Shown: positions 36,434 through 45,071 of the stretch, piece after piece | Layout: each line of letters starts with the position of its first letter | Numbering within the stretch: the stretch's first letter is position 1 | Assembly: GCF_017638545.1 (NCBI RefSeq) | Contig: NZ_CP072110.1 | Span: 2,542,001 to 2,606,000 of the forward strand | Source: Psychrosphaera ytuae | Lineage (GTDB): Bacteria > Pseudomonadota > Gammaproteobacteria > Enterobacterales > Alteromonadaceae | DNA length: 64,000 bases | Direction of reading: 5' to 3' | The notes under the pieces: generated by a model | What the model was told of the DNA's origin: nothing | Seen by the model: the letters and a program-made list of their open reading frames with translations, nothing else | Databases searched by the model: none | Made by a program: the position numbers and the translations under genes

Positions 36434-38217
36434 GCCTCAGCTACCTCTTCAGCGTCATGATGGACAGTAACATCTAGCATTTTTATTAACGTTGATTTCA
36501 ATTTCTTTCGTCTGTTTTCGTTAAATATTAAATAGTCTTCAAACTCTAATGATTCTTCCGAATCTATATAATGCTGTCTTAAAAAGCTTTGCTGATCAGA
36601 TTCACTTTCATACTCGGCTTTTAGCCATTCTTTAAATGGTTTGTTGCTCTTTTCTATATTTGTAGTGGCATGCAATAGCTGCAAATTTGCTAATTCATTA
36701 ACACTGTCGTTGTATCTTTCAATTTGATCTTCACTGAAACCAAGTTTTCTCATATTACGTTTTTTGAACAGAGATTTTGGATGTATATGATCTTGGTGAT
36801 ATTTGAAAGTGTAATTCAGCCCTGGGTATAGCAAAGTGAGTGCGCAATATGTTTTAGCTTTGCCGTATTGGAGGTCTAATAAACTTTCTATATCGTCTTC
36901 AGTGAAGCTGATAGTTTTTCGTCGTCCACGGTAGTAAGCAATTGTTTCTGCGAGAGGGAATTTTCCTAAATTATCGTTGATAAGTTCTCTCATTGCTGGA
37001 TAAATATTATCCGGTTGCCCACCAAATGTCCCCTTAAGAAGCACTCGTGCTAACCACTCCCTAATAGCCTTTCTATCTTTTTCTCGTTCAGCACTATGCA
37101 ATATTTTGCTATCTAAACGATTTTTGTAAATGAAATAAGCAATGGGGATTATGGTGTTCGTAGCAAGTAAATTATCTCTGCTGTATCCAATTTTTGACAC
37201 TAGCTCTATCGCTAGCTTTAATGCACCTGACGCTTCATCCCAGTTTTCCTCAATTTTAGCCATGTTAGCTTTGTTGAAGTTATCAACTTTAAATTTAACA
37301 TCTTTAAAATCGGCTAAAACTAAGCAGGCCTTTAGCACCAGGTCTTTATTGAACGAGAAGCCATCACCTATCTGGTTGATATCATCAACAAAATCATGAA
37401 TAACTTCTCTAGCATCTTTTTCTTGCCATTGAGCTGTCGCAATTGAAAGCAATAAATCAGAATAACTTAACTTTGTTCCGCCACTGTTTATTCGTATAAA
37501 TATCTGTAGCACTTTATCAAGCTCTTCACCTTTTTCTTCGTAATAGCTTATCGTGCCTTTTTGGTGCACTACGTTAAAAAACTCATTTAATGTGCGCAAC
37601 GCAAATGTAGTACTTTCTTGAGAATATTTAGATGTATCAGTTAAGCCCTCTAACATCATGTATTCCATGACTTTACTAACATCACTAAACTCTAAAATTT
37701 TTCCACATTCAAACCAGTAATAGCCCTCTTTTGGCTTGGCATCACTCTCTGTAAGAAACTTAAAATCATATTCAACTTCAATGTCATCAGAACTTTTAAG
37801 CAGGTTTAAGTACAACTTTTTCTTAGGGTAAGCATGTGAACTACTTTTTCTGTAATAAGGCATCTTTTTAGAATAAGAGCCTGTTAGCGCCACATACATT
37901 GAAGTCATACGTTGTTGACCATCAAGTAAAGCAATTATGTCTTCTTCATCAGACAGATCAGCTTTTAAATTATGGCGACTATCTTTTTCATGGTAGTTCT
38001 TTAGAAATTCATAGAACTGAAAATCCTTTACTTTATTCTTATCAACTTTCCAGAACAAAAAGGTACTAATTGGATAGTCTCGCATTAAAGAATCAAACAA
38101 CGTCTCTATTTGACCCGTATCCCAGACAAACTCTCGCTGTATTGCCGGCAAAACATAATGACGTTTTCTGATATTGTTTATTGCGTCTTTTATGGTAATT
38201 GGTATCTGATACGCCAT
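36430..38217 (-). CDS. DUF262/DUF1524 (GmrSD-like) protein embedded in the type I operon
   Basis: This is a 595-residue protein of the family that includes the GmrSD type IV restriction enzyme. The N-terminal DUF262 domain shows 'AIQREFVWDTGQIETLFDSL' and a DGQQR motif (99-103), the NTPase/DNA-binding signature. The C-terminal DUF1524 domain carries an HNH-like nuclease motif, DHIHPKS (476-482), with 'NLQLLHATTNIEKSNKPF' downstream. GmrSD proteins cleave glucosylated cytosine DNA. Relatives placed inside type I operons are proposed to extend restriction to modified phages or to guard the operon. The gene is squeezed between two hsdM genes with one-base and four-base spacings, so coexpression is certain in practice. 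The modification specificity is unknown. Confidence 0.88.
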   Translation of the reverse strand: MAYQIPITIKDAINNIRKRHYVLPAIQREFVWDTGQIETLFDSLMRDYPISTFLFWKVDKNKVKDFQFYEFLKNYHEKDSRHNLKADLSDEEDIIALLDGQQRMTSMYVALTGSYSKKMPYYRKSSSHAYPKKKLYLNLLKSSDDIEVEYDFKFLTESDAKPKEGYYWFECGKILEFSDVSKVMEYMMLEGLTDTSKYSQESTTFALRTLNEFFNVVHQKGTISYYEEKGEELDKVLQIFIRINSGGTKLSYSDLLLSIATAQWQEKDAREVIHDFVDDINQIGDGFSFNKDLVLKACLVLADFKDVKFKVDNFNKANMAKIEENWDEASGALKLAIELVSKIGYSRDNLLATNTIIPIAYFIYKNRLDSKILHSAEREKDRKAIREWLARVLLKGTFGGQPDNIYPAMRELINDNLGKFPLAETIAYYRGRRKTISFTEDDIESLLDLQYGKAKTYCALTLLYPGLNYTFKYHQDHIHPKSLFKKRNMRKLGFSEDQIERYNDSVNELANLQLLHATTNIEKSNKPFKEWLKAEYESESDQQSFLRQHYIDSEESLEFEDYLIFNENRRKKLKSTLIKMLDVTVHHDAEEVAEA

Positions 38218-39696
38218 TTATAAAAATCCTTTTAAAACTTGCTTAAATTTTTCTTCAGCTTCAAGGCTTGCTTGCCATGCTTGTTTTAAATCAGCCATAG
38301 CTTCTTCAACAGACGGTAAGTTGTCTTCAATGATCTTTTCTACATAAAGTGGAATATTAAGGTTAAAGTCGTTTTCTTTTAACTCTTCCATTGAAGCGAC
38401 TTTCACGTAGTTCTCGACATCTTGATAGTCGTGATACCAATCGTAAATTTGTTGAACGTGATTTGGCTCTAAGAAGTTTTGAGCTCGGCCAACTCGAATT
38501 TGATCAGAGGCATCAATAAACAACACTTTACCTTTCTTATCAGCCGGTTTATTTTTTTTAAAAACCATGACACAAGCGGCGAGTTGAGTTCCGTAGAATA
38601 CATTTGGTCCTAAACCGATTACCGCTTCTAATAAATCGCTTTCTAGCAGTTGTTTTCGGATTTTCCCTTCGGCAGCTTTTCTAAATAACGCACCGTGCGG
38701 TAATACAACAGTCATACGGCCGGTGCTGTTCATTGACTTAACCATGTGTTGCACCCACGCCATATCACCATTGCCTTTTGGTGGTACCCCAGCAATGTTA
38801 CGCCCATAAGGATCATTAGCCCAAGTATCAGCGCCCCAATCTTTTAACGAGAATGGTGGGTTGGCAATGACACAGTCAAAGGTTTTAAGGCCATCCGCCT
38901 CAAAGAACCCCGGATGACGCAATGTATCGCCACGCAATATTTCAAAGTCTTCTATGCCATGTAAGAACATATTCATACGAGCAATTGAACTTGAAGTTAG
39001 GTTCTTTTCTTGCCCAAAGAGTTTTAGCGTTCGATAATCTTCTTTATTGTCTTTAAGGTGATCAACACACTCAAGCAACATACCGCCTGTACCACACGCC
39101 GGATCGTAGATAGTTTCACCTTCGTGCGGATCTAGGATTAAGCCAAGAAGATGTACCACAGAGCGAGGCGTGTAGAACTCCCCAGCTTTTTTATTGGTTA
39201 AGTCAGCGAAGTGTTTAATCAAGTATTCGTAGGCGTTACCCAACATGTCTGGGTCAACATTTTGATTTCCTAGGGTGTACTGAGAAAAGTGTTCAATTAG
39301 GTTTATCAGCAATTCATCCGATAGCTTATTTTTGTTGCTCCACTGTGCATCACCAAAAATTCCGTATAAAAATTCTTGGTTAGCTTGTTCTATACCTCGC
39401 AGAGCATTTTCAATTGCAGAACCTACATTGGTTGTGATCTCACGTACATCTTTCCAATGGCAACCGTCAGGTATTTCAAAGCGGTGAAATTCTGGTAATG
39501 CTGCGTACTCTTCATCACCATCTGATTCTTCTAGAGCAATACGAAACTCTTCATCGTATACATCGGAAATACGCTTAAAGAAAAGTAATGGGAATATGTA
39601 TACTTTGAAGTCAGAGGCATCAACTGGACCTTTTAATATCCAGGCAGCTTTCGATAAGTATTGCTCTAGTTGGGAAAGGGTTATTTTTGTCGTCAT
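38218..39696 (-). CDS. hsdM: Type I restriction enzyme methylase subunit M (first copy)
   Basis: The 492-residue first gene of the operon is a paralogue of the methylase at 34967-36433. It has the canonical FYTPR stretch, 'DPACGTGG' (198-205) and NPPFS (279-283), so it should be catalytically complete. No hsdS gene lies directly beside it: the DUF262 gene follows immediately. Two M genes with one S and one R are unusual. They could form a mixed M2S complex, give an exchangeable partner for S, or be the remains of a fused pair of R-M loci. No strong ribosome site was seen before ATG 39696. Confidence 0.92.
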   Translation of the reverse strand: MTTKITLSQLEQYLSKAAWILKGPVDASDFKVYIFPLLFFKRISDVYDEEFRIALEESDGDEEYAALPEFHRFEIPDGCHWKDVREITTNVGSAIENALRGIEQANQEFLYGIFGDAQWSNKNKLSDELLINLIEHFSQYTLGNQNVDPDMLGNAYEYLIKHFADLTNKKAGEFYTPRSVVHLLGLILDPHEGETIYDPACGTGGMLLECVDHLKDNKEDYRTLKLFGQEKNLTSSSIARMNMFLHGIEDFEILRGDTLRHPGFFEADGLKTFDCVIANPPFSLKDWGADTWANDPYGRNIAGVPPKGNGDMAWVQHMVKSMNSTGRMTVVLPHGALFRKAAEGKIRKQLLESDLLEAVIGLGPNVFYGTQLAACVMVFKKNKPADKKGKVLFIDASDQIRVGRAQNFLEPNHVQQIYDWYHDYQDVENYVKVASMEELKENDFNLNIPLYVEKIIEDNLPSVEEAMADLKQAWQASLEAEEKFKQVLKGFL

Positions 39697-40019
39697 TAAT
39701 TTTTTACTTTTTAATTAAGCCGTAAATTTAAAGTAGGTGGCTATCTTCTCATTGTCTGATAACTGTCCTCAATGGCTTTTGTATATAGTGCGGACCAATA
39801 AATTCGGCTGTTCTAAGGCTGTACGTTTTTGATTAGTCAATGTTCTATGCTAGCTCATAGAGTACTACAAACTAAGTCAATATTAATAGTAGGTACAACA
39901 AATTGAAAATTATGGAATTGTTAATTGGTAACCGGATTAGTAACCAAATCTTTTAGCCATGAATGGATAAATAAATTAGGTAGCGCATTACCTTGCATAA
40001 GTCATTTTAGGCCTAGTAC
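39697..40019. other. Intergenic region before the type I operon
   Basis: This stretch has no gene. It probably holds the operon promoter, although no convincing boxes were found, and the TTAGTAACC-type repeats listed separately. Confidence 0.5.
39927..39946. repeat. Arm-type-like integrase repeats, middle set
   Basis: GGTAACCGGATTAGTAACCA has two GTAACC units 12 bases apart, the same layout as at 27.98 kb and upstream of the integrase. It may mark the boundary between the R-M segment and the integrase-bearing element. Confidence 0.45.
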
Positions 40020-40319
40020 TCAGCGCTCTCGTTGTTTGATTAATAACTCAAGTTCAGCAATAGATAGGTTACTGTATTTTTTATATATCTCTATTGTGTT
40101 TGATGATGCGTTTGAAGGATTATTAATACCAGCTACTGATTTATAGTTTGAAACTTTAGCGTTAATACTTGTAGCTTTAAGGTCAGTAATTGATGCCATT
40201 TCTTGACAAAGTTTGTTTTGTTTTTGTTTTGGGAAGTTTTCAGCACGCAGTATTTTAAAAATCAATAAGCACCTAATCTCATTTAGTTCGTTCCAAGCTG
40301 AGTTGTTTCTATAGGCCAT
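40020..40319 (-). CDS. Small helical protein resembling an HNH-enzyme DNA-recognition module
   Basis: This 99-residue protein has four predicted helices. Its centre, 'ATSINAKVSNYKSVAGINNP', resembles the N-terminal module found before some HNH restriction nucleases ('S...MKL.NF..LD'), here without the nuclease. It is 18 bases downstream of the PD-(D/E)XK-like gene and probably cotranscribed with it. The function is unknown; DNA binding is a guess from this weak similarity. Confidence 0.45.
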   Translation of the reverse strand: MAYRNNSAWNELNEIRCLLIFKILRAENFPKQKQNKLCQEMASITDLKATSINAKVSNYKSVAGINNPSNASSNTIEIYKKYSNLSIAELELLIKQRER

Positions 40320-40337
40320 TTCTGTTTCCTTATATTT

Positions 40338-40811
40338 CTATGCTTGTCTTACATAATTGGAAGATACTAAAAAACATTGCAGGTTTAACTTTTCTTTTAC
40401 TCGTTCAGGGATTTTAGTAATTTGGCGATTCCATTCAGGTAGGTCCGGCACTGCGATAGCATATTTTATGCTTTTACAGGATCTATTCATCAATATGATT
40501 GCTTGGCCTAATGCGGAATACATAGCTTGTTCTTTCTGTTTACTAGATTGCCCTTCTACTTCAATTAGGTAAGTGCCATATTTGGGATGAGTTGCACATA
40601 TATCGACTCTTCCATATTCTTTATGTGCTCCAAAAGTTACTCCTAGCCCATCGAGTAGTCTTTCTGCCTTAAGTACTTTTTCTTTTTTGTCAGGCTTATG
40701 CTGTGGACCCTTTGCTCTCTCCATTGAGTCAATATCTACCACAACTTGCCAACCTTGTTTTGGTGAAAACAAGTTGTTTACCAAATGAAATTTCACTTCT
40801 AGTTGATACAT
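40338..40811 (-). CDS. Putative PD-(D/E)XK-fold nuclease-like protein
   Basis: This 157-residue protein contains 'GRVDICATHPKYGTYLIEVE', a layout typical of the restriction-endonuclease fold (acidic residue, spacer, then E-x-K). In this protein the usual lysine position is Glu (EVEGQ), with 'SSKQKEQAMYSALGQAI' next, as in some phage and MutH-like relatives. Catalysis is therefore uncertain. It lies beside a small helical gene, within the accessory element close to the R-M operon. No family name is assigned. Confidence 0.55.
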   Translation of the reverse strand: MYQLEVKFHLVNNLFSPKQGWQVVVDIDSMERAKGPQHKPDKKEKVLKAERLLDGLGVTFGAHKEYGRVDICATHPKYGTYLIEVEGQSSKQKEQAMYSALGQAIILMNRSCKSIKYAIAVPDLPEWNRQITKIPERVKEKLNLQCFLVSSNYVRQA

Positions 40812-40972
40812 GATGGCCTTGATATATTGCTATTTTTTAACCATTCAACCAGAAAACCTGTCAACTCAATAGTAAATTTTGAATTTAAATTTAATTGAGT
40901 TTATTTAAAATGAGGACTGGCGCGAGCATAAAACTAACGCGCCAGTGATTGGCTCATAAGAGCAATTTTAAT

Positions 40973-41392
40973 CTAAGCACCTGGGCCAAATTCAATTTTG
41001 AGCTCGCGAACTCTGGAACAGAGTGTTTCTATAAGGTGCTCTCTTTGTTTCTTGTTTGGACTTTCGAATTGTTCCCCAACAATTTTAATGCTTTTTATGA
41101 TCATTTCAGTTTGTAGATTAGTGAAATCTACGTAATGTTCTTTTATTTTGTTGGCTTTATTATTAATAAATACGCCTACGGCATTTATTAATGCCTCTTT
41201 TGCTAAAGTTCTTCCATTAGGAAGCTGAGGCTCAATTAAATCAAATACTCTCTGGCACACGTTCTGGCAAATTAATGCACAGTCACTGGCACTTGCATGA
41301 AGCCTCTTATTTGTATAATGAAGAGGGTACTCCTTAGAAAATTCGATCATCACGTTTGAAAAACCTACGTATTGTGTATCTTGTATTGTCAT
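40973..41392 (-). CDS. Small helical protein of unknown function, element-encoded
   Basis: The 139-residue, all-helical, soluble protein begins at ATG 41392, where AGGAG lies eight bases upstream; an upstream start at 41425 lacks a site. It has three cysteines in 'DCALICQNVCQRVF', and the C-terminus reads 'RVRELKIEFGPGA'. It lies immediately downstream of the terminase gene and probably belongs to the same operon. No family is recognised. Confidence 0.55.
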   Translation of the reverse strand: MTIQDTQYVGFSNVMIEFSKEYPLHYTNKRLHASASDCALICQNVCQRVFDLIEPQLPNGRTLAKEALINAVGVFINNKANKIKEHYVDFTNLQTEMIIKSIKIVGEQFESPNKKQREHLIETLCSRVRELKIEFGPGA

Positions 41393-41442
41393 AAAGACTC
41401 CTGTTGAAAAATATCCGCACTTCAATTACGCGCGGAGTTTAA

Positions 41443-42924
41443 TTAATTTAAAAAGTCTAAGAATTCTTCTTCGACTACGTTGTTTAAATCTATGCATTCT
41501 GCATTACTTGGATTCGCCAAAAACATGAAACAGTAAGTGTCTGACCTGTCTGGCGATTTAAGGTTGTGGACTTCTCTCATTTCTTTTTTACTACAAATAA
41601 CCCACTTACCTGACTCATTCAGTTGGACTGGTATTTTGCTTATTTGTGACTTTGTATTTTCGTCTTGATCTATTTTTAAGCGACCTGTCTTAATTGCATC
41701 CCTCATCATTATGTGAGCATATGCTCGTTGGTTTATAAAACGGCTTCTGAGCTTATTGTTAAATAGGGGCTTGCCCCATCGAACTTCCTGAACGTTTAGC
41801 CCTAATTCTTTTGTTACTTTCACAGTTGCAAAGCCAACTCCATCTCCATCAATCAAGACCGTTATGTTTTGTAATATGTAAGGTTCGACATGTTTTTTTA
41901 TTTCATGTCCAAAGTCGATTGGATCGATGTTACTTTTCATTTCGATGATATCCACATTGATTACAACTCGTTGCTCAGCAGGTCCTAAAGAAACTTTGCA
42001 AATATTGATGACGGACTTATCTCTTCCATTTCCAACGTCACAAGCCGCCACCCATCCCCATTCGTGTTTATCCAAATTAGGTTTTGAGTTTGCGGCCAGT
42101 TCACAGTCTTTTCGGGAAAGTAGATACCCCTCCAAACTAGACGGAAAACAACCCATTACCTTTATTTGGTATTCTGGTGAATCTTCTCCCCCATATGAAA
42201 CTAGCTTTTCTGATATGAACGAGGGAGAAACAAGTGGTGATTCTTCAGAGTTAAGTCTAATAGCGGTCCAAATACCGTTAGGGTTTTTATGAGTTTTTGC
42301 TAAGCGGTGATGACTATCATAGAAAAAGCCTGAGTTACGAGTTGGCTGGCTAAGCATACACATATTGTTATTGGACTCTGTAAGTGCCGAGCTTAAGACC
42401 TGTAGCGCTTTATCAGGTATTCCACTAGCTTCATCAACAACAACTAGATAAGTATGACAGTGCTCACCTGCTAATGCTTCTTCGTTACCTCTTCGAGCTG
42501 ATTTCGCTATACAACTCCATACGCCTTTGTACCCGACCGCATAAAACTCTCGTTCATTTAGTGCGAAGTAGCTTTCTATCCACGGCAGGTTTCTACATAA
42601 CGTTTTAAAGTTAGTTTTAATATATTTCCAAATAACGTTCCGAACTTGTGCAGCATTGTTGGCAACTACCACTACACGACTTTCGGGGTTTAGAATAATA
42701 AAAGCGAGGATCATGATACTTGTCATGTCACTCTTTCCTGTCCCGTGACCACTAGAAACAGAAACCCTAGCTCCACGCTGTTGCGTTTCTGCAATGATTT
42801 GTCGTTGTTGCCAAGTAGGCTTTTTGTCTATCAAAACCGCTGCAAAAGTGGTCCAGTCAGATTGATATTTGAGCACTAAATCCAAATACCTTGGTTCACT
42901 TAAGATTGTTTTCAAACGTGCCAT
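41443..42924 (-). CDS. Phage terminase large subunit, isolated from capsid genes
   Basis: This 493-residue protein has the two-domain plan of TerL packaging motors. The ATPase part has Walker A GHGTGKS (59-65) and Walker B 'YLVVVDEAS' with Asp164-Glu165. The RNase H-like nuclease part has 'AACDVGNGRDKSV' (Asp296) and 'VLIDGDGVG' (Asp359, Asp361). No portal, protease or capsid gene follows. Terminase genes without structural genes occur in phage satellites, which redirect a helper's capsids to their own DNA. The enzyme looks complete, so it may package this element or act in interference. Confidence 0.85.
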   Translation of the reverse strand: MARLKTILSEPRYLDLVLKYQSDWTTFAAVLIDKKPTWQQRQIIAETQQRGARVSVSSGHGTGKSDMTSIMILAFIILNPESRVVVVANNAAQVRNVIWKYIKTNFKTLCRNLPWIESYFALNEREFYAVGYKGVWSCIAKSARRGNEEALAGEHCHTYLVVVDEASGIPDKALQVLSSALTESNNNMCMLSQPTRNSGFFYDSHHRLAKTHKNPNGIWTAIRLNSEESPLVSPSFISEKLVSYGGEDSPEYQIKVMGCFPSSLEGYLLSRKDCELAANSKPNLDKHEWGWVAACDVGNGRDKSVINICKVSLGPAEQRVVINVDIIEMKSNIDPIDFGHEIKKHVEPYILQNITVLIDGDGVGFATVKVTKELGLNVQEVRWGKPLFNNKLRSRFINQRAYAHIMMRDAIKTGRLKIDQDENTKSQISKIPVQLNESGKWVICSKKEMREVHNLKSPDRSDTYCFMFLANPSNAECIDLNNVVEEEFLDFLN

Positions 42925-42946
42925 AAACAGTCTGTAGCCTTTTAAA

Positions 42947-43645
42947 CTAATTTTCTGAGCTAATTAAGTTTTTATTGTTTCGGAGTCTTCGTTTCGCTAT
43001 CGCTATGGACTCCTCTCTAGCTATTTTCTGATCTTCTTCTTTTGCGACGTCTTCCCAATAACTTTTAGCTTTTTGTTCTAATTCTTCTCGTGTAAAAATT
43101 TCATCTTCTACGTCCGTAGTTTGATTCTTTAATTCAGCTATCAGTGCATACATTATGAATTGTGGAACTGACCCTAACTCATGTAGTTCATAATTAAATG
43201 CTACTTCTGACGCAGTAATTTGCTGGCTTTGAAACTTTTTTAAGATTCTCTTTTTAGTTTGTTCTTTTTTTAAATTAGGTAGCTGGTGGTGAGATAACTC
43301 TGATTCTAGGAGTTTTTGAACTTGAGGAGCGAGCTTGGCTACTCGGTCAGCGCATGCAAGGGCTAAGTGAAGCGCACTGACTTCGTCACCGCTTTCCATT
43401 AATTGGTGAACTGCTGTTGTTCCTATTGTTGTTATGTTGAACAGTTGCCCTTTCAATATACCAGTTTCAAAAGCTAGATCGTTTTCCAATGCCGAGTTTA
43501 ATAATGATTCATCAACATTTTGTGAGTAGCCACCATGAACTAAAGCAGCTTTGTTGTTTTTGAGAAATCGAGCACGTCTTGTAATTGGGTCGATTGAGTA
43601 ATCTTCCGTGCCTTTATTTGTTTTAGTTTTTCTTCTTTGAGTCAT
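42947..43645 (-). CDS. Protein of unknown function next to terminase, possible small-subunit-like partner
   Basis: This is a 232-residue charged, helical protein: an Arg/Lys-rich N-terminus ('QRRKTKTNKGTEDYSID'), helical middle ('SALHLALACADRVAKLAPQV') and a Glu-rich C-terminus with possible coiled coil ('FTREELEQKAKSYWEDVAK'). It sits 22 bases upstream of the terminase, where phages encode TerS, but no HTH typical of TerS was seen. Its ATG overlaps the end of the upstream gene by four bases. Confidence 0.5.
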   Translation of the reverse strand: MTQRRKTKTNKGTEDYSIDPITRRARFLKNNKAALVHGGYSQNVDESLLNSALENDLAFETGILKGQLFNITTIGTTAVHQLMESGDEVSALHLALACADRVAKLAPQVQKLLESELSHHQLPNLKKEQTKKRILKKFQSQQITASEVAFNYELHELGSVPQFIMYALIAELKNQTTDVEDEIFTREELEQKAKSYWEDVAKEEDQKIAREESIAIAKRRLRNNKNLISSEN

Positions 43646-44463
43646 ACATTAGCCCCTGAGCACAGTGAACATTGTGGTTTTGCTTTACGTAGTTCGGCAC
43701 TGTTTAAATGGAACTTCATCTCAGCTTTTTTATGGAGGGCTATCCTTTCATTGAGCAAAGGAGTTAAGGATAATTTATCTTGTTTAGAATACAGGGAACA
43801 ATAAGCGCTCAAGTCACTGTTCTGTACCTTTCTACGCACAGTACACTCTGGATCCACCAGCAGCAGAGCATTGCTTAATATTTGGCGCTTTTCTTCTATT
43901 GTGTGTTTCGAAATAATAAAGCTGCGGTTGTTACCATTGAGTTGCTTACTAAACCTCTTAGCCAGGTAACTGAGGCGATAGATTGCCTCGTTGATAGTGT
44001 TCTTCATCCCTCTTTTGATTGTGTAAAGTGGATGTTTTACATATTTTGTTGAGCCTTTGGATCTAGAAATCCATAGTTTATTTATATGCTTTTGTAGGGA
44101 ACTAGGGTGATTTACTTTGTGCCCGCTAAGAAATACAGCTAAGTGGTAATGCTCTTTGTTTGATTTGTTTTGCTCACGCGTACAAAAGTATTTAACAGTA
44201 CATTTATACTCCTGCTTTAATTTAGTACAGAGCTCAGCCAAGAATGAGCGAATTAAATTGTTGTTAGTGTTGTAACTGTAAGGGTGAAGATCTATGCGAA
44301 GCATAGAAACACGGGAATAGCGAAGTAGCATTGACTCACATAACAAAAATGCGTTCTTGAGAGCGCCTTCGTTTATATCTAGCGAGCGCGGCTTATAAAT
44401 CTGATAAGAGTGATCTTTATAGACATAAAATGTTGAATTCTTTTTTGTAATTTTGAATGTCAT
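43642..44463 (-). CDS. Inovirus-type Gp2 / YagK-YfjJ-like protein
   Basis: This 273-residue protein has the HUH-like pattern 'NKEHYHLAVFLSGHK' preceded by 'VSMLRIDLHPYSY' and 'VKYFCTREQ', as in inovirus Gp2 and the YagK/YfjJ C-terminal domain family found on P4-like elements. These are thought to be rolling-circle replication-linked proteins. A Cys pair (CSLCSG) lies at the very C-terminus. The gene is in a minus-strand operon after two AlpA-like regulators and before the terminase group. A replication or mobilisation role for the element is inferred. Confidence 0.7.
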   Translation of the reverse strand: MTFKITKKNSTFYVYKDHSYQIYKPRSLDINEGALKNAFLLCESMLLRYSRVSMLRIDLHPYSYNTNNNLIRSFLAELCTKLKQEYKCTVKYFCTREQNKSNKEHYHLAVFLSGHKVNHPSSLQKHINKLWISRSKGSTKYVKHPLYTIKRGMKNTINEAIYRLSYLAKRFSKQLNGNNRSFIISKHTIEEKRQILSNALLLVDPECTVRRKVQNSDLSAYCSLYSKQDKLSLTPLLNERIALHKKAEMKFHLNSAELRKAKPQCSLCSGANV

Positions 44464-44543
44464 CGTAAGTACTACTTTTTAATAAACGAGGCGGCTTATA
44501 TATTTTAAATACCGCCAATCGGGCTAAAAAATTATTTGGAGTG

Positions 44544-44756
44544 CTAAAAATTTTTGGATTGAAGCCAAGCGTTGACATGCTTGAACTGCCAATAAGAGCG
44601 TTGATTTTGGATAAAAGTAGGCTGCGGAAATTTACCGGTTTTCACCCATCGTCCCAGTGTTGACCGGCTAATATTAAGCAGTTTCTGTATATCAGGCTTG
44701 CGCATTAGTCTTTCATCTTCGATGTAAAGCTCTAGGTGATTTAAAACCTTATCCAT
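44544..44756 (-). CDS. AlpA/MerR-like excisionase-type DNA-binding protein (second)
   Basis: This is a 70-residue winged-HTH protein of the AlpA type: 'RKPDIQKLLNISRSTLGRWV' followed by 'TGKFPQPTFIQNQRSYWQ' and 'VNAWLQSK'. It overlaps the stop of the preceding AlpA-like gene by eight bases, forming a coupled pair. Small proteins of this kind activate integrase or act as excisionases in P4-like elements. The two copies differ and may have separate roles. Residue 18 (Met) is an alternative start. Confidence 0.75.
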   Translation of the reverse strand: MDKVLNHLELYIEDERLMRKPDIQKLLNISRSTLGRWVKTGKFPQPTFIQNQRSYWQFKHVNAWLQSKNF

Positions 44757-44982
44757 TGCTCACCTCATAGTTATTAATTACTTCACGTGATTGCACCCAC
44801 TCGACAAGCTCTGATAAAAGCCATGCTACACTTGAACCTGAGGGAGTTAACTTTCTCCGTTTGGGAAATAGCCCTTTCTGCTCTAGTTTCCATGCCTGTA
44901 CGCGGGATATTGAAGTTATACTTTTACGCTCCGGCTCTTTTACTAATCGATCAAATTGGAATGTCATAACTTGTTCTTTCAT
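44749..44982 (-). CDS. AlpA-family regulator (first)
   Basis: This is a 77-residue AlpA-like protein. The HTH core is 'SITSISRVQAWKLEQKGLFP' with the following 'KRRKLTPSGSSVAWLLSEL' and 'EWVQSRE', the classic pattern of phage AlpA. I start it at ATG 44982, where GAGAG lies seven bases upstream, rather than the longer 45045 start. It is transcribed before the second AlpA-like gene and after the 45072-45887 gene. It is the likely activator of excision of the element. Confidence 0.8.
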   Translation of the reverse strand: MKEQVMTFQFDRLVKEPERKSITSISRVQAWKLEQKGLFPKRRKLTPSGSSVAWLLSELVEWVQSREVINNYEVSNG

Positions 44983-45071
44983 GTTTTCTCTCGTTACTTT
45001 GTGTTTGCGAGAATACTGACAAGTTCTAGCCTTAAAAACACCCACACCACAGTGTGGTGTGTATAAAATAA

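Noticed and set aside
39855..39866. CATAGAGTA shared with the yicC 3' end, as a possible attachment core
   Set aside because: It is only nine bases and lies in the opposite orientation to yicC's copy, so it cannot be a direct-repeat attachment site.
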